NCBI RefSeq assembly: GCF_907165205.1
Contig: NC_058194.1
Span: 3,348,824-3,412,823 of the forward strand
DNA: 64,000 nucleotides
Direction of reading: 5' to 3'
Source: Coccinella septempunctata
Taxonomy: Eukaryota; Arthropoda; Insecta; Coleoptera; Coccinellidae
Shown here: positions 38,191 through 49,062 of the stretch, one piece after another
Position numbering within the stretch: the stretch's first letter is position 1
How the letters are laid out: the number at the start of each line of letters is the position of its first letter
Program-made: the position numbers and the translations under genes
The notes under the pieces: model-generated
The model's database searches: none
Told to the model about the DNA's origin: nothing
Seen by the model: the letters and a program-made list of their open reading frames with translations, nothing else

Positions 38191-38472
38191 TATTACGAGA
38201 TGCTCCTCGTACTGGAACGCTGACGCCAGCTTCGTCTTCGCGGAAAGTGTTAGTGCGAGAAGAAAGTGATGACTCGGATTCTTCCAGAATATAAGGTTTC
38301 CATGTGAAAAGAGACACATTCTAGTTTAGTTCTATTTTAGAATTCATTCTGTTTGTAACTCCTTTCCGCTCTGTCCAATTATAAAGTCATTTAATTTTTC
38401 AAAATTGTGATTTATAATTGAAAGAATAAAATTCTTTTTAAAAACAGAGTTTGCGGATCGAAAATCATAATT
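38191..38472 (+). repeat. 3' LTR
   Basis: 282 bp, the same length as the 5' LTR, differing at five positions (about 1.8%). It retains the TATA-like box and the aataaa signal. Confidence 0.95.
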
Positions 38473-38476
38473 ATAT
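38473..38476 (+). repeat. Target site duplication, right (ATAT)
   Basis: Matches the left ATAT. The satellite resumes at 38477 with gaaaatctgaacgg. Confidence 0.9.
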
Positions 38477-39813
38477 GAAAATCTGAACGGAGAGAGATAG
38501 GCTTTCAGGAATACTTGCTATAGATTCAGCATATTCGAAAACCTATATTTTCATGATGAAAAATCAAATATCGGACGTTGTTTAAAGGAAAATCGAATTT
38601 TTTGTTTTTCCATTTTTCATTTTCCAGTTCAATTTGAACTGCTCTCTGGAGTGCAATTCTCTATTGAATCATCAACTGTTTAGATTGGTGGAATCAACAA
38701 AGTAAGTATTATACTTGCTATAGATTCAGCATATTCGAAAACCTATATTTTCATGATGAACTTTCAAATAACCGACGTTGTTTAAAGAAAAATCGAATTT
38801 ATTGTTTTTCCATTTTTCATTTTCCAGTTCAATTTGAACTACTCTCTGGAGTGCAATTCTCTATTGAATCATCAACTGTTTAGATTGGTGGGATCAACAA
38901 AGTAAGTATTATACACTCCATATCCTAAGACAGTTGTTGAACTTCCTGATTTTCAGGCAGAAGAGCAAATAGGTCATTTTAGGTGGGTCTAACCCCTTGC
39001 TCATTTTTGACCAAAAAAATCGAGATTTTCGATATTTAGTTTTTGAGCTGGAATGGAAGCCTCATCAATGCTGATAACGAAACCGGAAATCCCAATTGGA
39101 TCAGACGAATATAACAAGAGATACTGCAGATTGAAATTTGCAACTTTTGAAAAATGCCATTTTCAAGATGAAAATCTGAACGGAGAGAGATAGGCTTCCA
39201 GGAATACTTGCTATAGATTCAGCATATTCGAAAACCTAAATTTTCATGATGAAAATTCAAATATCTGACTTTGTTAAAAAAAAAATCGAATTTATGTTTT
39301 TTCCATTCTTCATTTTCCAGTTCACTTTGAACTGCTCTCTGGAGTGCAATTCTCTATTGAATCATCAACTGTTAGGTTTGGTTGAATCAACAAAGTAAGT
39401 ATCATACACTCCATATCCTAAGACAGTAGTTGAACTTCCTGATTTTCAGGCAGAAGAGCAAATAGGTCATTTTAGGGGGGTCTAACCCCTTGCTCATTTT
39501 TGACCCAAAAAATCGAGATTTTCGATATTTAGTTGTTGAGCTGGAATGAAAGCCGGATCAATGCTGATAACGAAACCAGAAATCCCAATTGGATCACACG
39601 AATATAACAAGAGATATTGTAGATTGAAATTTGCAACTTTTGAAAAATGCCATTTTCAAGATGAAAATCTGAACGGAGAGAGATAGGCTTTCAGGAATAC
39701 TTGCTATAGATTCAGCATATTCGAAAACCTTCATTTTCATGATGAACTTTCAAATATCCGACGTTGTTTGAAGAAAAATCGAATTTATTGTTTTTCCATT
39801 TTTCATTTTCCAG

Positions 39814-39887
39814 TTCAATTTGAACTGCTCTCTGGAGTGCAATTCTCTATTGAATCATCAACTGTTTAGTTTGGTGGAATCAACAAA
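39814..39887 (+). other. Exon-like segment, B class (one example of many)
   Basis: A 74-nt segment lies between a pyrimidine-rich acceptor (ttttccatttttcattttccag, ending at 39813) and a donor GTGAGT starting at 39888. The first reading frame is open and reads FNLNCSLECNSLLNHQLFSL followed by VESTK across the donor. The same arrangement, also 74 nt, is at 973-1046 with GTAAGT and in nearly every B monomer. It looks like an internal exon by signal quality. No transcript evidence exists here, and I do not recognise the peptide. Confidence 0.5.
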
Positions 39888-39942
39888 GTGAGTATCATAC
39901 ACTCCATATCCTAAGACAGTAGTTGAACTTCCTGATTTTCAG
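39888..39942 (+). other. Short-intron-like segment after the B exon-like unit
   Basis: These 55 nt run from GTGAGT to cttcctgattttcag, with a branch-like cctaagac about 25 nt before the end. Length and layout match small insect introns. In A monomers the matching stretch is 59 nt and ends in atgcag (for example 40382-40440). Joining the 74-nt segment to the sequence after this CAG gives a stop codon within a few codons, so any product would end there. Confidence 0.35.
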
Positions 39943-40307
39943 GCAGAAGAGCAAATAGGTCATTTTAGGGGGGTCTAACCCCTTGCTCATTTTTGACCCA
40001 AAAAATCGAGATTTTCGATATTTAGTTTTTGAGCTGGAATGGAAGCCTTATCAATGCTGATTACGAAACCGGAAATCCCAATTGGATCAGACGAATATAA
40101 CAAGAGATATTGCAGATTGAAATTTTCAACTTTTGAAAAATGACATTTCCAAAATGAAAATCTGAACGGTGAGAGAAAGGCTTTCGAGAATGCTCGCAAT
40201 GGATTCAGCTTATTTGAAAACCTTTATTTTCATATCAAACTTTCAAATATCTGGGTTCGTTCGAAAAAAAAATCGAATTTATTGTTTTTCCATTTTTCAT
40301 TTTCCAG

Positions 40308-40381
40308 TTCACTTTGAACTGCTCTCTGGAGTGCAATTCTCTATTGAATCATCAACTGTTAGGTTTGGTTGAATCAAAAAA
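40308..40381 (+). other. Exon-like segment, A class (one example of many)
   Basis: This is a 74-nt segment with the same layout as the B class: acceptor tttccag ending at 40307 and donor GTAAGT starting at 40382. It differs from the B class at the second codon (act for aat) and in the last eight codons, but keeps the length and an open first frame through to the donor. A further example is 481-554, whose acceptor reads ttttctag. Whether it is ever spliced is unknown. Confidence 0.5.
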
Positions 40382-43300
40382 GTAAGTTTTATACACTCCA
40401 TATCCTAAAACAGTAGTAGGACACCCTGATTTGTATGCAGAGGAGCAAATAGGTCATTTTAGGGGAGGTCTAAGCCCTTGCTCATTTTTGACCCAAAAAA
40501 TCGAAATTTTCGATATTTAGTTGTTGAGCTGGAATGGAAGCCGGATCAATGCTGATAACGCAACCAGAAATCCCAATTGGATCACACGAATATAACAAGA
40601 GATATTGTAGATTGAAATTTGCAACTTTTGAAAAATGCCATTTTCAAGATGAAAATCTGAACGGAGAGAGATAGGCTTTCAGGAATAATTGCTATAGATT
40701 CAGCATATTCGAAAACCTTTATTTTCATGATGAACTTTCAAATATCCGACGTTGTTTGAAGAAAAATCGAATTTATTGTTTTTCCATTTTTCATTTTCCA
40801 GTTCAATTTGAACTGCTCTCTGGAGTGCAATTCTCTATTGAATCATCAACTGTTTAGTTTGGTGGAATCAACAAAGTGAGTATCATACACTCCATATCCT
40901 AAGACAGTAGTTGAACTTCCTGATTTTCAGGCAGAAGAGCAAATAGGTCATTTTAGGGGGGTCTAACCCCTTGCTCATTTTTGACCCAAAAAATCGAGAT
41001 TTTCGATAGTTAGTTTTTGAGCTGGAATGGAAGCCTTATCAATGCTGAATACGAAACCGGAAATCCCAATTGGATCAGACGAATATAACAAGAGATATTG
41101 CAGATTGAAATTTGCAACTTTTGAAAAATGCCATTTTCAAGATGAAAATCTGAACGGAGAGAGATAGGCTTTCGAGAATGCTCGCAATGGATTCAGCTTA
41201 TTTGAAAACCTTTATTTTCATATCAAACTTTCAAATATCTGGGTTCGTTCGAAAAAAAAATCGAATTTATTGTTTTTCCATTTTTCATTTTCCAGTTCAC
41301 TTTGAACTGCTCTCTGGAGTGCAATTCTCTATTGAATCATCAACTGTTAGGTTTGGTTGAATCAAAAAAGTAAGTTTTATACACTCCATATCCTAAAACA
41401 GTAGTAGGACACCCTGATTTGTATGCAGAGGAGCAAATATGTCATTTTAGGGGAGGTCTAAGCCCTTGCTCATTTTTGACCCAAAAAATCGAAATTTTCG
41501 ATATTTGGTTGTTGAGCTGGAATGGGAGCCTGATCAATGCTGATTACGAAACCGGAAATCCCAATTGGATCAAAGTAATATAACAAGAGATATTGCAGAT
41601 TGAAATTTGCAACTTTTGAAAAATGCCATTTTCAAGATGAAAATCTGAACGGAGAGAGATAGGCTTTCAGGAATACTTGCTATAGATTCAGCATATTCGA
41701 AAACCTATATTTTCGTGATGAACTCTCAAATATCTGACGTTGTTCAAAGAAAAATCGAATTTATTGCTTTTCCATTTTTTATTTTCCAGTTCAATTTGAA
41801 CTGCTCTCTGGAGTGCAATTCTCTATTGAATCATCAACTGTTTAGTTTGGTGGAATCAACAAAGTGAGTATCATACACTCCATATCCTGAGACAGTAGTT
41901 GAACTTCCTGATTTTCAGGCAGAAGAGCAAATAGGTCATTTTAGGGGGGTCTAACCCCTTGCTCATTTTTGACCCAAAAAATCGAGATTTTCGATATTTA
42001 GTTTTTGAGCTGGAATGGAAGCCTTATCAATGCTGATTACGAAACCGGAAATCCCAATTGGATCAGACGAATATAACAAGAGATATTGCAGATTGAAATT
42101 TTCAACTTTTGAAAAATGCCATTTTCAAGATGAAAATCTGAACGGAGAGAGATAGGCTTTCGAGAATGCTCGCAATGGATTCAGCTTATTTGAAAACCTT
42201 TATTTTCATATCAAACTTTCAAATATCTGGGTTCGTTCGAAAAAAAAATCGAATTTATTGTTTTTCCATTTTTCATTTTCCAGTTCACTTTGAACTGCTC
42301 TCTGGAGTGCAATTCTCTATTGAATCATCAACTGTTAGGTTTGGTTGAATCAAAAAAGTAAGTTTTATACACTCCATATCCTAAAACAGTAGTAGGACAC
42401 CCTGATTTGTATGCAGAGGAGCAAATAGGTCATTTTAGGGGAGGTCTAAGCCCTTGCTCATTTTTGACCCAAAAAATCGAAATTTTCGATATTTAGTTGT
42501 TGAGCTGGAATGGAAGCCGGATCAATGCTGATAACGAAACCAGAAATCCCAATTGGATCACACGAATATAACAAGAGATATTGTAGATTGAAATTTGCAA
42601 CTTTTGAAAAATGCCATTTTCAAGATGAAAATCTGAACGGAGAGAGATAGGCTTTCAGGAATAATTGCTATAGATTCAGCATATTCGAAAACCTTTATTT
42701 TCATGATGAACTTTCAAATATCCGACGTTGTTTGAAGAAAAATCGAATTTATTGTTTTTCCATTTTTCATTTTCCAGTTCAATTTGAACTGCTCTCTGGA
42801 GTGCAATTCTCTATTGAATCATCAACTGTTTAGTGTGGTGGAATCAACAAAGTGAGTATCATACACTCCATATCCTAAGACAGTAGTTGAACTTCCTGAT
42901 TTTCAGGCAGAAGAGCAAATAGGTCATTTTAGGGGGGTCTAAGCCCTTGCTCATTTTTGACCCAAAAAATCGAAATTTTCGATATTTAGTTGTTGAGCTG
43001 GAATGGAAGCCGGATCAATGCTGATAACGAAACCAGAAATCCCAATTGGATCACACGAATATAACAAGAGATATTGCAGATTGAAATTTTCAACTTTTGA
43101 AAAATGACATTTCCAAAATGAAAATCTGAACGGTGAGAGATAGGCTTTCCAGAATGCTCTCAATGGATCCAGCTTATTTGAAAACCTATGTTTTCATGAT
43201 AAACTTTGAAATATCTGACTTTGTTTAAAAAAAAATCGAATTAATTGTTTTTCCATTTTTCATTTTCCAGTTCACTTTGAACTGCTCTCTGGAGTGCAAT

Positions 43301-45625
43301 TCTCTATTGAATCATCAACTGTTAGGTTTGGTTGAATCAAAAAAGTAAGTATTATACACTCCATATCCTAAGACAGTAGTAGGACATCCTGATTTGTATG
43401 CAGAGGAGCAAATAGGTCATTTTAGGGGGGTCTAAGCCCTTGCTCATTTTTGACCCAAAAAATCGAGATTTTCGATATTTGGTTGTTGAGCTGGAATGGG
43501 AGCCTGATCAATGCTGATTACGAAACCGGAAATCCCAATTGGATCAGAGTAATATAACAAGAGATATTGCAGATTGAAATTTGCAACTTTTGAAAAATGC
43601 CATTTTCAAGATGAAAATCTGAACGGAGAGAGATAGGCTTTCAGGAATACTTGCTATAGATTCAGCATATTCGAAAACCTATATTTTCGTGATGAACTCT
43701 CAAATATCTGACGTTGTTCAAAGAAAAATCGAATTTATTGCTTTTCCATTTTTTATTTTCCAGTTCAATTTGAACTGCTCTCTGGAGTGCAATTCTCTAT
43801 TGAATCATCAACTGTTTAGTTTGGTGGAATCAACAAAGTGAGTATCATACACTCCATATCCTAAGACAGTAGTTGAACTTCCTGATTTTCAGGCAGAAGA
43901 GCAAATAGGTCATTTTAGGGGGGTCTAACCCCTTGCTCATTTTTGACCCAAAAAATCGAGATTTTCGATATTTAGTTGTTGAGCTGGAATGGAAGCCGGA
44001 TCAATGCTGATAACGCAACCAGAAATCCCAATTGGATCACACGAATATAACAAGAGATATTGTAGATTGAAATTTGCAACTTTTGAAAAATGCCATTTTC
44101 AAGATGAAAATCTGAACGGAGAGAGATAGGCTTTCAGGAATAATTGCTATAGATTCAGCATATTTGAAAACCTTTATTTTCATATCAAACTTTCAAATAT
44201 CTGGGTTCGTTCGAAAAAAAAATCGAATTTATTGTTTTTCCATTTTTCATTTTCCAGTTCACTTTGAACTGCTCTCTGGAGTGCAATTCTCTATTGAATC
44301 ATCAACTGTTAGGTTTGGTTGAATCAAAAAAGTAAGTTTTATACACTCCATATCCTAAAACAGTAGTAGGACACCCTGATTTGTATGCAGAGGAGCAAAT
44401 AGGTCATTTTAGGGGAGGTCTAAGCCCTTGCTCATTTTTGACCCAAAAAATCGAAATTTTCGATATTTAGTTGTTGAGCTGGAATGGAAGCCGGATCAAT
44501 GCTGATAACGCAACCAGAAATCCCAATTGGATCACACGAATATAACAAGAGATATTGTAGATTGAAATTTGCAACTTTTGAAAAATGCCATTTTCAAGAT
44601 GAAAATCTGAACGGAGAGAGATAGGCTTTCAGGAATAATTGCTATAGATTCAGCATATTCGAAAACCTTTATTTTCATGATGAACTTTCAAATATCCGAC
44701 GTTGTTTGAAGAAAAATCGAATTTATTGTTTTTCCATTTTTCATTTTCCAGTTCAATTTGAACTGCTCTCTGGAGTGCAATTCTCTATTGAATCATCAAC
44801 TGTTTAGTTTGGTGGAATCAACAAAGTGAGTATCATACACTCCATATCCTAAGACAGTAGTTGAACTTCCTGATTTTCAGGCAGAAGAGCAAATAGGTCA
44901 TTTTAGGGGGGTCTAAGCCCTTGCTCATTTTTGACCCAAAAAATCGAAATTTTCGATATTTAGTTGTTGAGCTGGAATGGAAGCCGGATCAATGCTGATA
45001 ACGAAACCAGAAATCCCAATTGGATCAGAGTAATATAACAAGAGATATTGCAGATTGAAATTTTCAACTTTTGAAAAATGACATTTCCAAAATGAAAATC
45101 TGAACGGTGAGAGATAGGCTTTCCAGAATGCTCTCAATGGATTCAGCTTATTTGAAAACCTATGTTTTCATGATAAACTTTGAAATATCTGACTTTGTTT
45201 AAAAAAAAATCGAATTAATTGTTTTTCCATTTTTCATTTTCCAGCTCACTTTGAACTGCTCTCTGGAGTGCAATTCTCTATTGAATCATCAACTGTTAGG
45301 TTTGGTTGAATCAAAAAAGTAAGTATCATACACTCCATATCCTAAGACAGTAGTAGGACATCCTGATTTGTATGCAGAGGAGCAAATAGGTCATTTTAGG
45401 GGGGTCTAAGCCCTTGCTCATTTTTGACCCAAAAAATCGAGATTTTCGATATTTGGTTGTTGAGCTGGAATGGGAGCCTGATCAATGCTGATTACGAAAC
45501 CGGAAATCCCAATTGGATCAGAGTAATGGATTCAGCTTATTTGAAAACCCATATTTTCATATCAAACTTTCAAATATCTGAGTTCATTTGAAAAAAAATC
45601 GAATTTATTGTTTTTCCATTTAGAG

Positions 45626-48540
45626 AGAGATATTGCAGATTGAAATTTTCAACTTTTGAAAAATGACATTTCCAAAATGAAAATCCGAACGGTGAGAGAT
45701 AGGCTTTTGAGAATGCTCGCAATAGATTCAGCTTATTTGAAAACCCTTATTTTCATATCAAACTTTCAAATATCTGAGTTCTTTAAAAAAAAAAAATCGA
45801 ATTTATTGTTTTTCCATTTTTCATTTTCCAGTTCACTTTGAACTGCTCTCTGGAGTGAAATTCTCTATTGGATCATCAACTGTTAAATTTGGTTGAATCA
45901 AAAAAGTAAGTTCCATACACTCCATATCCTAAGACAGTTGTTGGACACCCTGATTTTTATGCAGAGGAGCAAATAGGTCATTTTAGGGGGGTCTAAGCCC
46001 TTGCTCTTTTTTGACCCAAAAAATCGAGATTTTCGATATTTAGTTTTTGAGCTGGAATTGAAGCCTTATCAATGCTGATTACGAAACCGGAAATCCGAAT
46101 TGGATCGAACGAATATAACAAGAGATATTGTAGATTGAAATTTTCAACTTTTGAAAAATGACATTTCCGAAATGAAAATCTGAACGGTGAGAGATAGGCT
46201 TTTGAGAATGCTCGCAATGGATTCAGCTTATTTGAAAACCTATATTTTCATATCAAACTTTCAAATATCTGAGTTCGTTTGAAAAAAAATCGAATTTATT
46301 GTTTTTCCATTTTTCATTTACACTTTGAACTGCTCTCTGGAGTGCAATTCTCTATTGAATCATCAACTGTTAGGTTTGGTTGAATCAAAAAAGTAAGTAT
46401 TATACACTCCATATCCTAAAACAGTAATAGGACACCATGATTTGTATGCAGAGGAGCAAATAGGTCATTTTAGGGGGGTCTAAGCCCTTGCTCATTTTTG
46501 ACCAAAAAAATCGAGATTTTCGATATTTAGTTTTTGAGCTGGAATGGAAGCCTTATCAATGCTCATTACGAAACCGGAAATCCCAATTGGATCAGACGAA
46601 TATAACAAGAGATATTGCAGATTGAAATTTTCAACTTTTGAAAAATGACATTTCCAAAATGAAAATGTGAACGGTGAGAGATAGGCTTTTGAGAATGCTC
46701 GCAATGGATTCAGCTTATTTGAAAACCTATATTTTCATATCAAACTTTCAAATATCTGGCTTCGTTTAAAAAAAAATCGAATTTATTGTTTTTCCATTTT
46801 TCATTTTCCAGTTCACTTTGAACTGCTCTCTGGAGTGCACTTCTCTATTGAATCATCAACTGTTAGGCTTGGTTGAATAAAAAAAGTAAGTATCATACAC
46901 TCCATATCCTAAAACAGTAATAGGACACCCTGATTTGTATGCAGAGGAGCAAATAGGTCATTTTAGGGGGTCTAAGCCCTTGCTCATTTTTGACCAAAAA
47001 AATCGAGATTTTCGATATTTAGTTTTTGAGCTGGAATGGAAGCCTTATCAATGCTGATTACGAAACCGGAAATCCCAATTGGATCAGACGAATATAACAA
47101 GAGATATTGCAGATTGAAATTTTCAACTTTTGAAAAATGACATTTCCAAAATGAAAATCTGAACGGTGAGAGATAGGCTTTTGAGAAGGCTCGCAATAGA
47201 TTCAGCATATTCGAAAACCTATATTTTCATGATGCATTTTCAAATATCGGACGTTGTTCAAAGAAAAATCGAATTTATTGTTTTTCCATTTTTCATTTTC
47301 CAGTTCAATTTGAACTGCTCTCTGGAGTGCAATTCTCTATTGAATCATCAACTGTTCGATTTGGTGGAATCAACATCATACACTCCATATCCTAAGACAG
47401 TAGTAGGACACCCTGATTTTTTTGCAGAGGAGCAAATAGGTCATTTTAGGGGGGTCTAAGCCCTTGCTCATTTTTGACCCAAAAAATCGAGATTTTCGAT
47501 ATTTAGTTCTTGAGCTGGAATGGAAGCCTTATCAATGCTGATTACGAAACCGGAAATCCCAATTGGATCAGACGAATATAACAAGAGATATTGCAGATTG
47601 AAATTTTCAACTTTTGAAAAATGACATTTCCAAAATGAAAATCTGAACGGTGAGAGATAGGCTTCCAGGAATACTTGCTATAGATTCAGCATATTCGAAA
47701 ACCTATATTTTCATGATGCATTTTCAAATATCGGACGTTGTTCAAAGAAAAATCGAATTTATTGTTTTTCCATTTTTCATTTTCCAGTTCAATTTGAACT
47801 GCTCTCTGGAGTGCAATTCTCTATTGAATCATCAACTTTTCAGTTTGGTGGAATCAACAAAGTAAGTATCATACACTCCATATCCTAAAACAGTAATAGG
47901 ACACCCTGATTTGTATGCAGAGGAGCAAATAGGTCATTTTAGGGGGGTTTAAGCCGTTGCTCATTTTTGACCAAAAAAATCGAGATTTTCGATATTTAGT
48001 TTTTGAGCTGGAATGGAAGCCTTATCAATGCTGATTACGAAACCGGAAATCCCAATTGGATCAGACGAATATAACAAGAGATATTGCAGATTGAAATTTT
48101 CAACTTTTGAAAAATTACATTTCCAAAATGAAAATCTGAACGGTGAGAGATAGGATTCCAGGAATACTTGCTATAGATTCAGCATATTCGAAAACCTATA
48201 TTTTCATGATGCATTTTCAAATATCGGACGTTGTTCAAAGAAAAATCGAATTTATTGTTTTTCCATTTTTCATTTTCCAGTACAATTTGAACTGCTCTCT
48301 GGAGTGCAATTCTCTATTGAATCATCAACTGTTCAGTTTGGTGGAATCAACAAAGTAAGTATCATACACTCCATATCCTAAGACAGCAGTAGGACACCCT
48401 GATTTTTATGCAGAGGAACAAATAGGTCATTTTAGGGGGGTCTAAGCCCTTGCTCATTTTTGACCCAAAAAATCGAGATTTTCGATATTTAGTTCTTGAG
48501 CTGGAATGGAAACCTTATCAATGCTGACTACGAAACCGGA
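45626..48540 (+). repeat. Satellite block delta, copy 1 (offset 3,437)
   Basis: Matches 49063-51977 with a constant offset of 3,437 bp, about seven monomers. Shared private variants are aacttttcagtttgg, tacaatttgaactgc at the exon-like start, the lost donor near 47372, and the shortened acceptor region near 46315 (tttcatttacactttg). Confidence 0.85.
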
Positions 48541-49062
48541 AATCCGAATTGGATCAAACGAATATAACAAGAGATATTGCAGATTGAAATTTGCAACTTT
48601 TGAAAAATGCCATTTTCAAGATGAAAATCTGGACGGAGAGAGATAGACTTTCAGGAATACTTGCTATAGATTCAGCATATTCAAAAACCTATATTCTCAT
48701 GATGAACTTTCAAATATCCGACGTTGTTTAAAGAAAAATCGAATTTATTGTTTTTCCATTTTTCATTTTCCAGTTCAATTTGAACTGCTCTCTGGAGTGC
48801 AATTCTCTATTGAATCATCAACTGATTAGTTTGGTGGAATCAACAAAGTAAGTATCATACACTCCATATCCTAAGACAGTGGTTGAACTTCCTGATTTTC
48901 AGGCAGAAGAGCAAATAGGTCATTTTAGGGGGGTCTAACCCCTTGCTCATTTTTGACCCAAAAAATCGAGATTTTCGATATTTAGTTTTTGAGCTGAAAT
49001 AGAAGCCTTATCAATGCTGATAACGAAACCGGAAATCCCAATTGGATCAGACGAATATAACA

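Larger units (their letters stand above)
31144..38472 (+). mobile_element. Env-containing Ty3/gypsy (errantivirus-type) LTR retrotransposon, defective copy
   Basis: A 7.3-kb element with two 282-bp LTRs, a primer site beginning TGGCGC, gag, pol in the order protease-RT-RNase H-integrase, an env gene, and a polypurine tract. That order plus Env with a basic cleavage site is typical of insect errantiviruses. Flanks are the direct repeat ATAT (31140-31143 and 38473-38476). The LTRs differ at five positions. Pol has an in-frame stop and a changed catalytic residue, so this copy should not make its own RT-integrase protein. It could only move if proteins came from another copy. Confidence 0.95.
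39492..40479 (+). repeat. Representative 988-bp B-A dimer of the satellite
   Basis: This is a clean example of the two-monomer unit, phased on gctcatttttgac, which occurs at 39492, 39985, 40480, 40973 and 41468 (spacing 493, 495, 493, 495). The B half has gccattttcaagatg, ggagagagatagg, aggaatacttgctatag, gacgttgttt, tggtggaatcaacaaag and cttcctgattttcaggcag. The A half has gacatttccaaaatg, ggtgagaga, gagaatgctcgcaatgg, ggtttggttgaatcaaaa and caccctgatttgtatgcag. Hybrid monomers, such as the one starting at 40973, show exchange between the classes. Confidence 0.85.
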
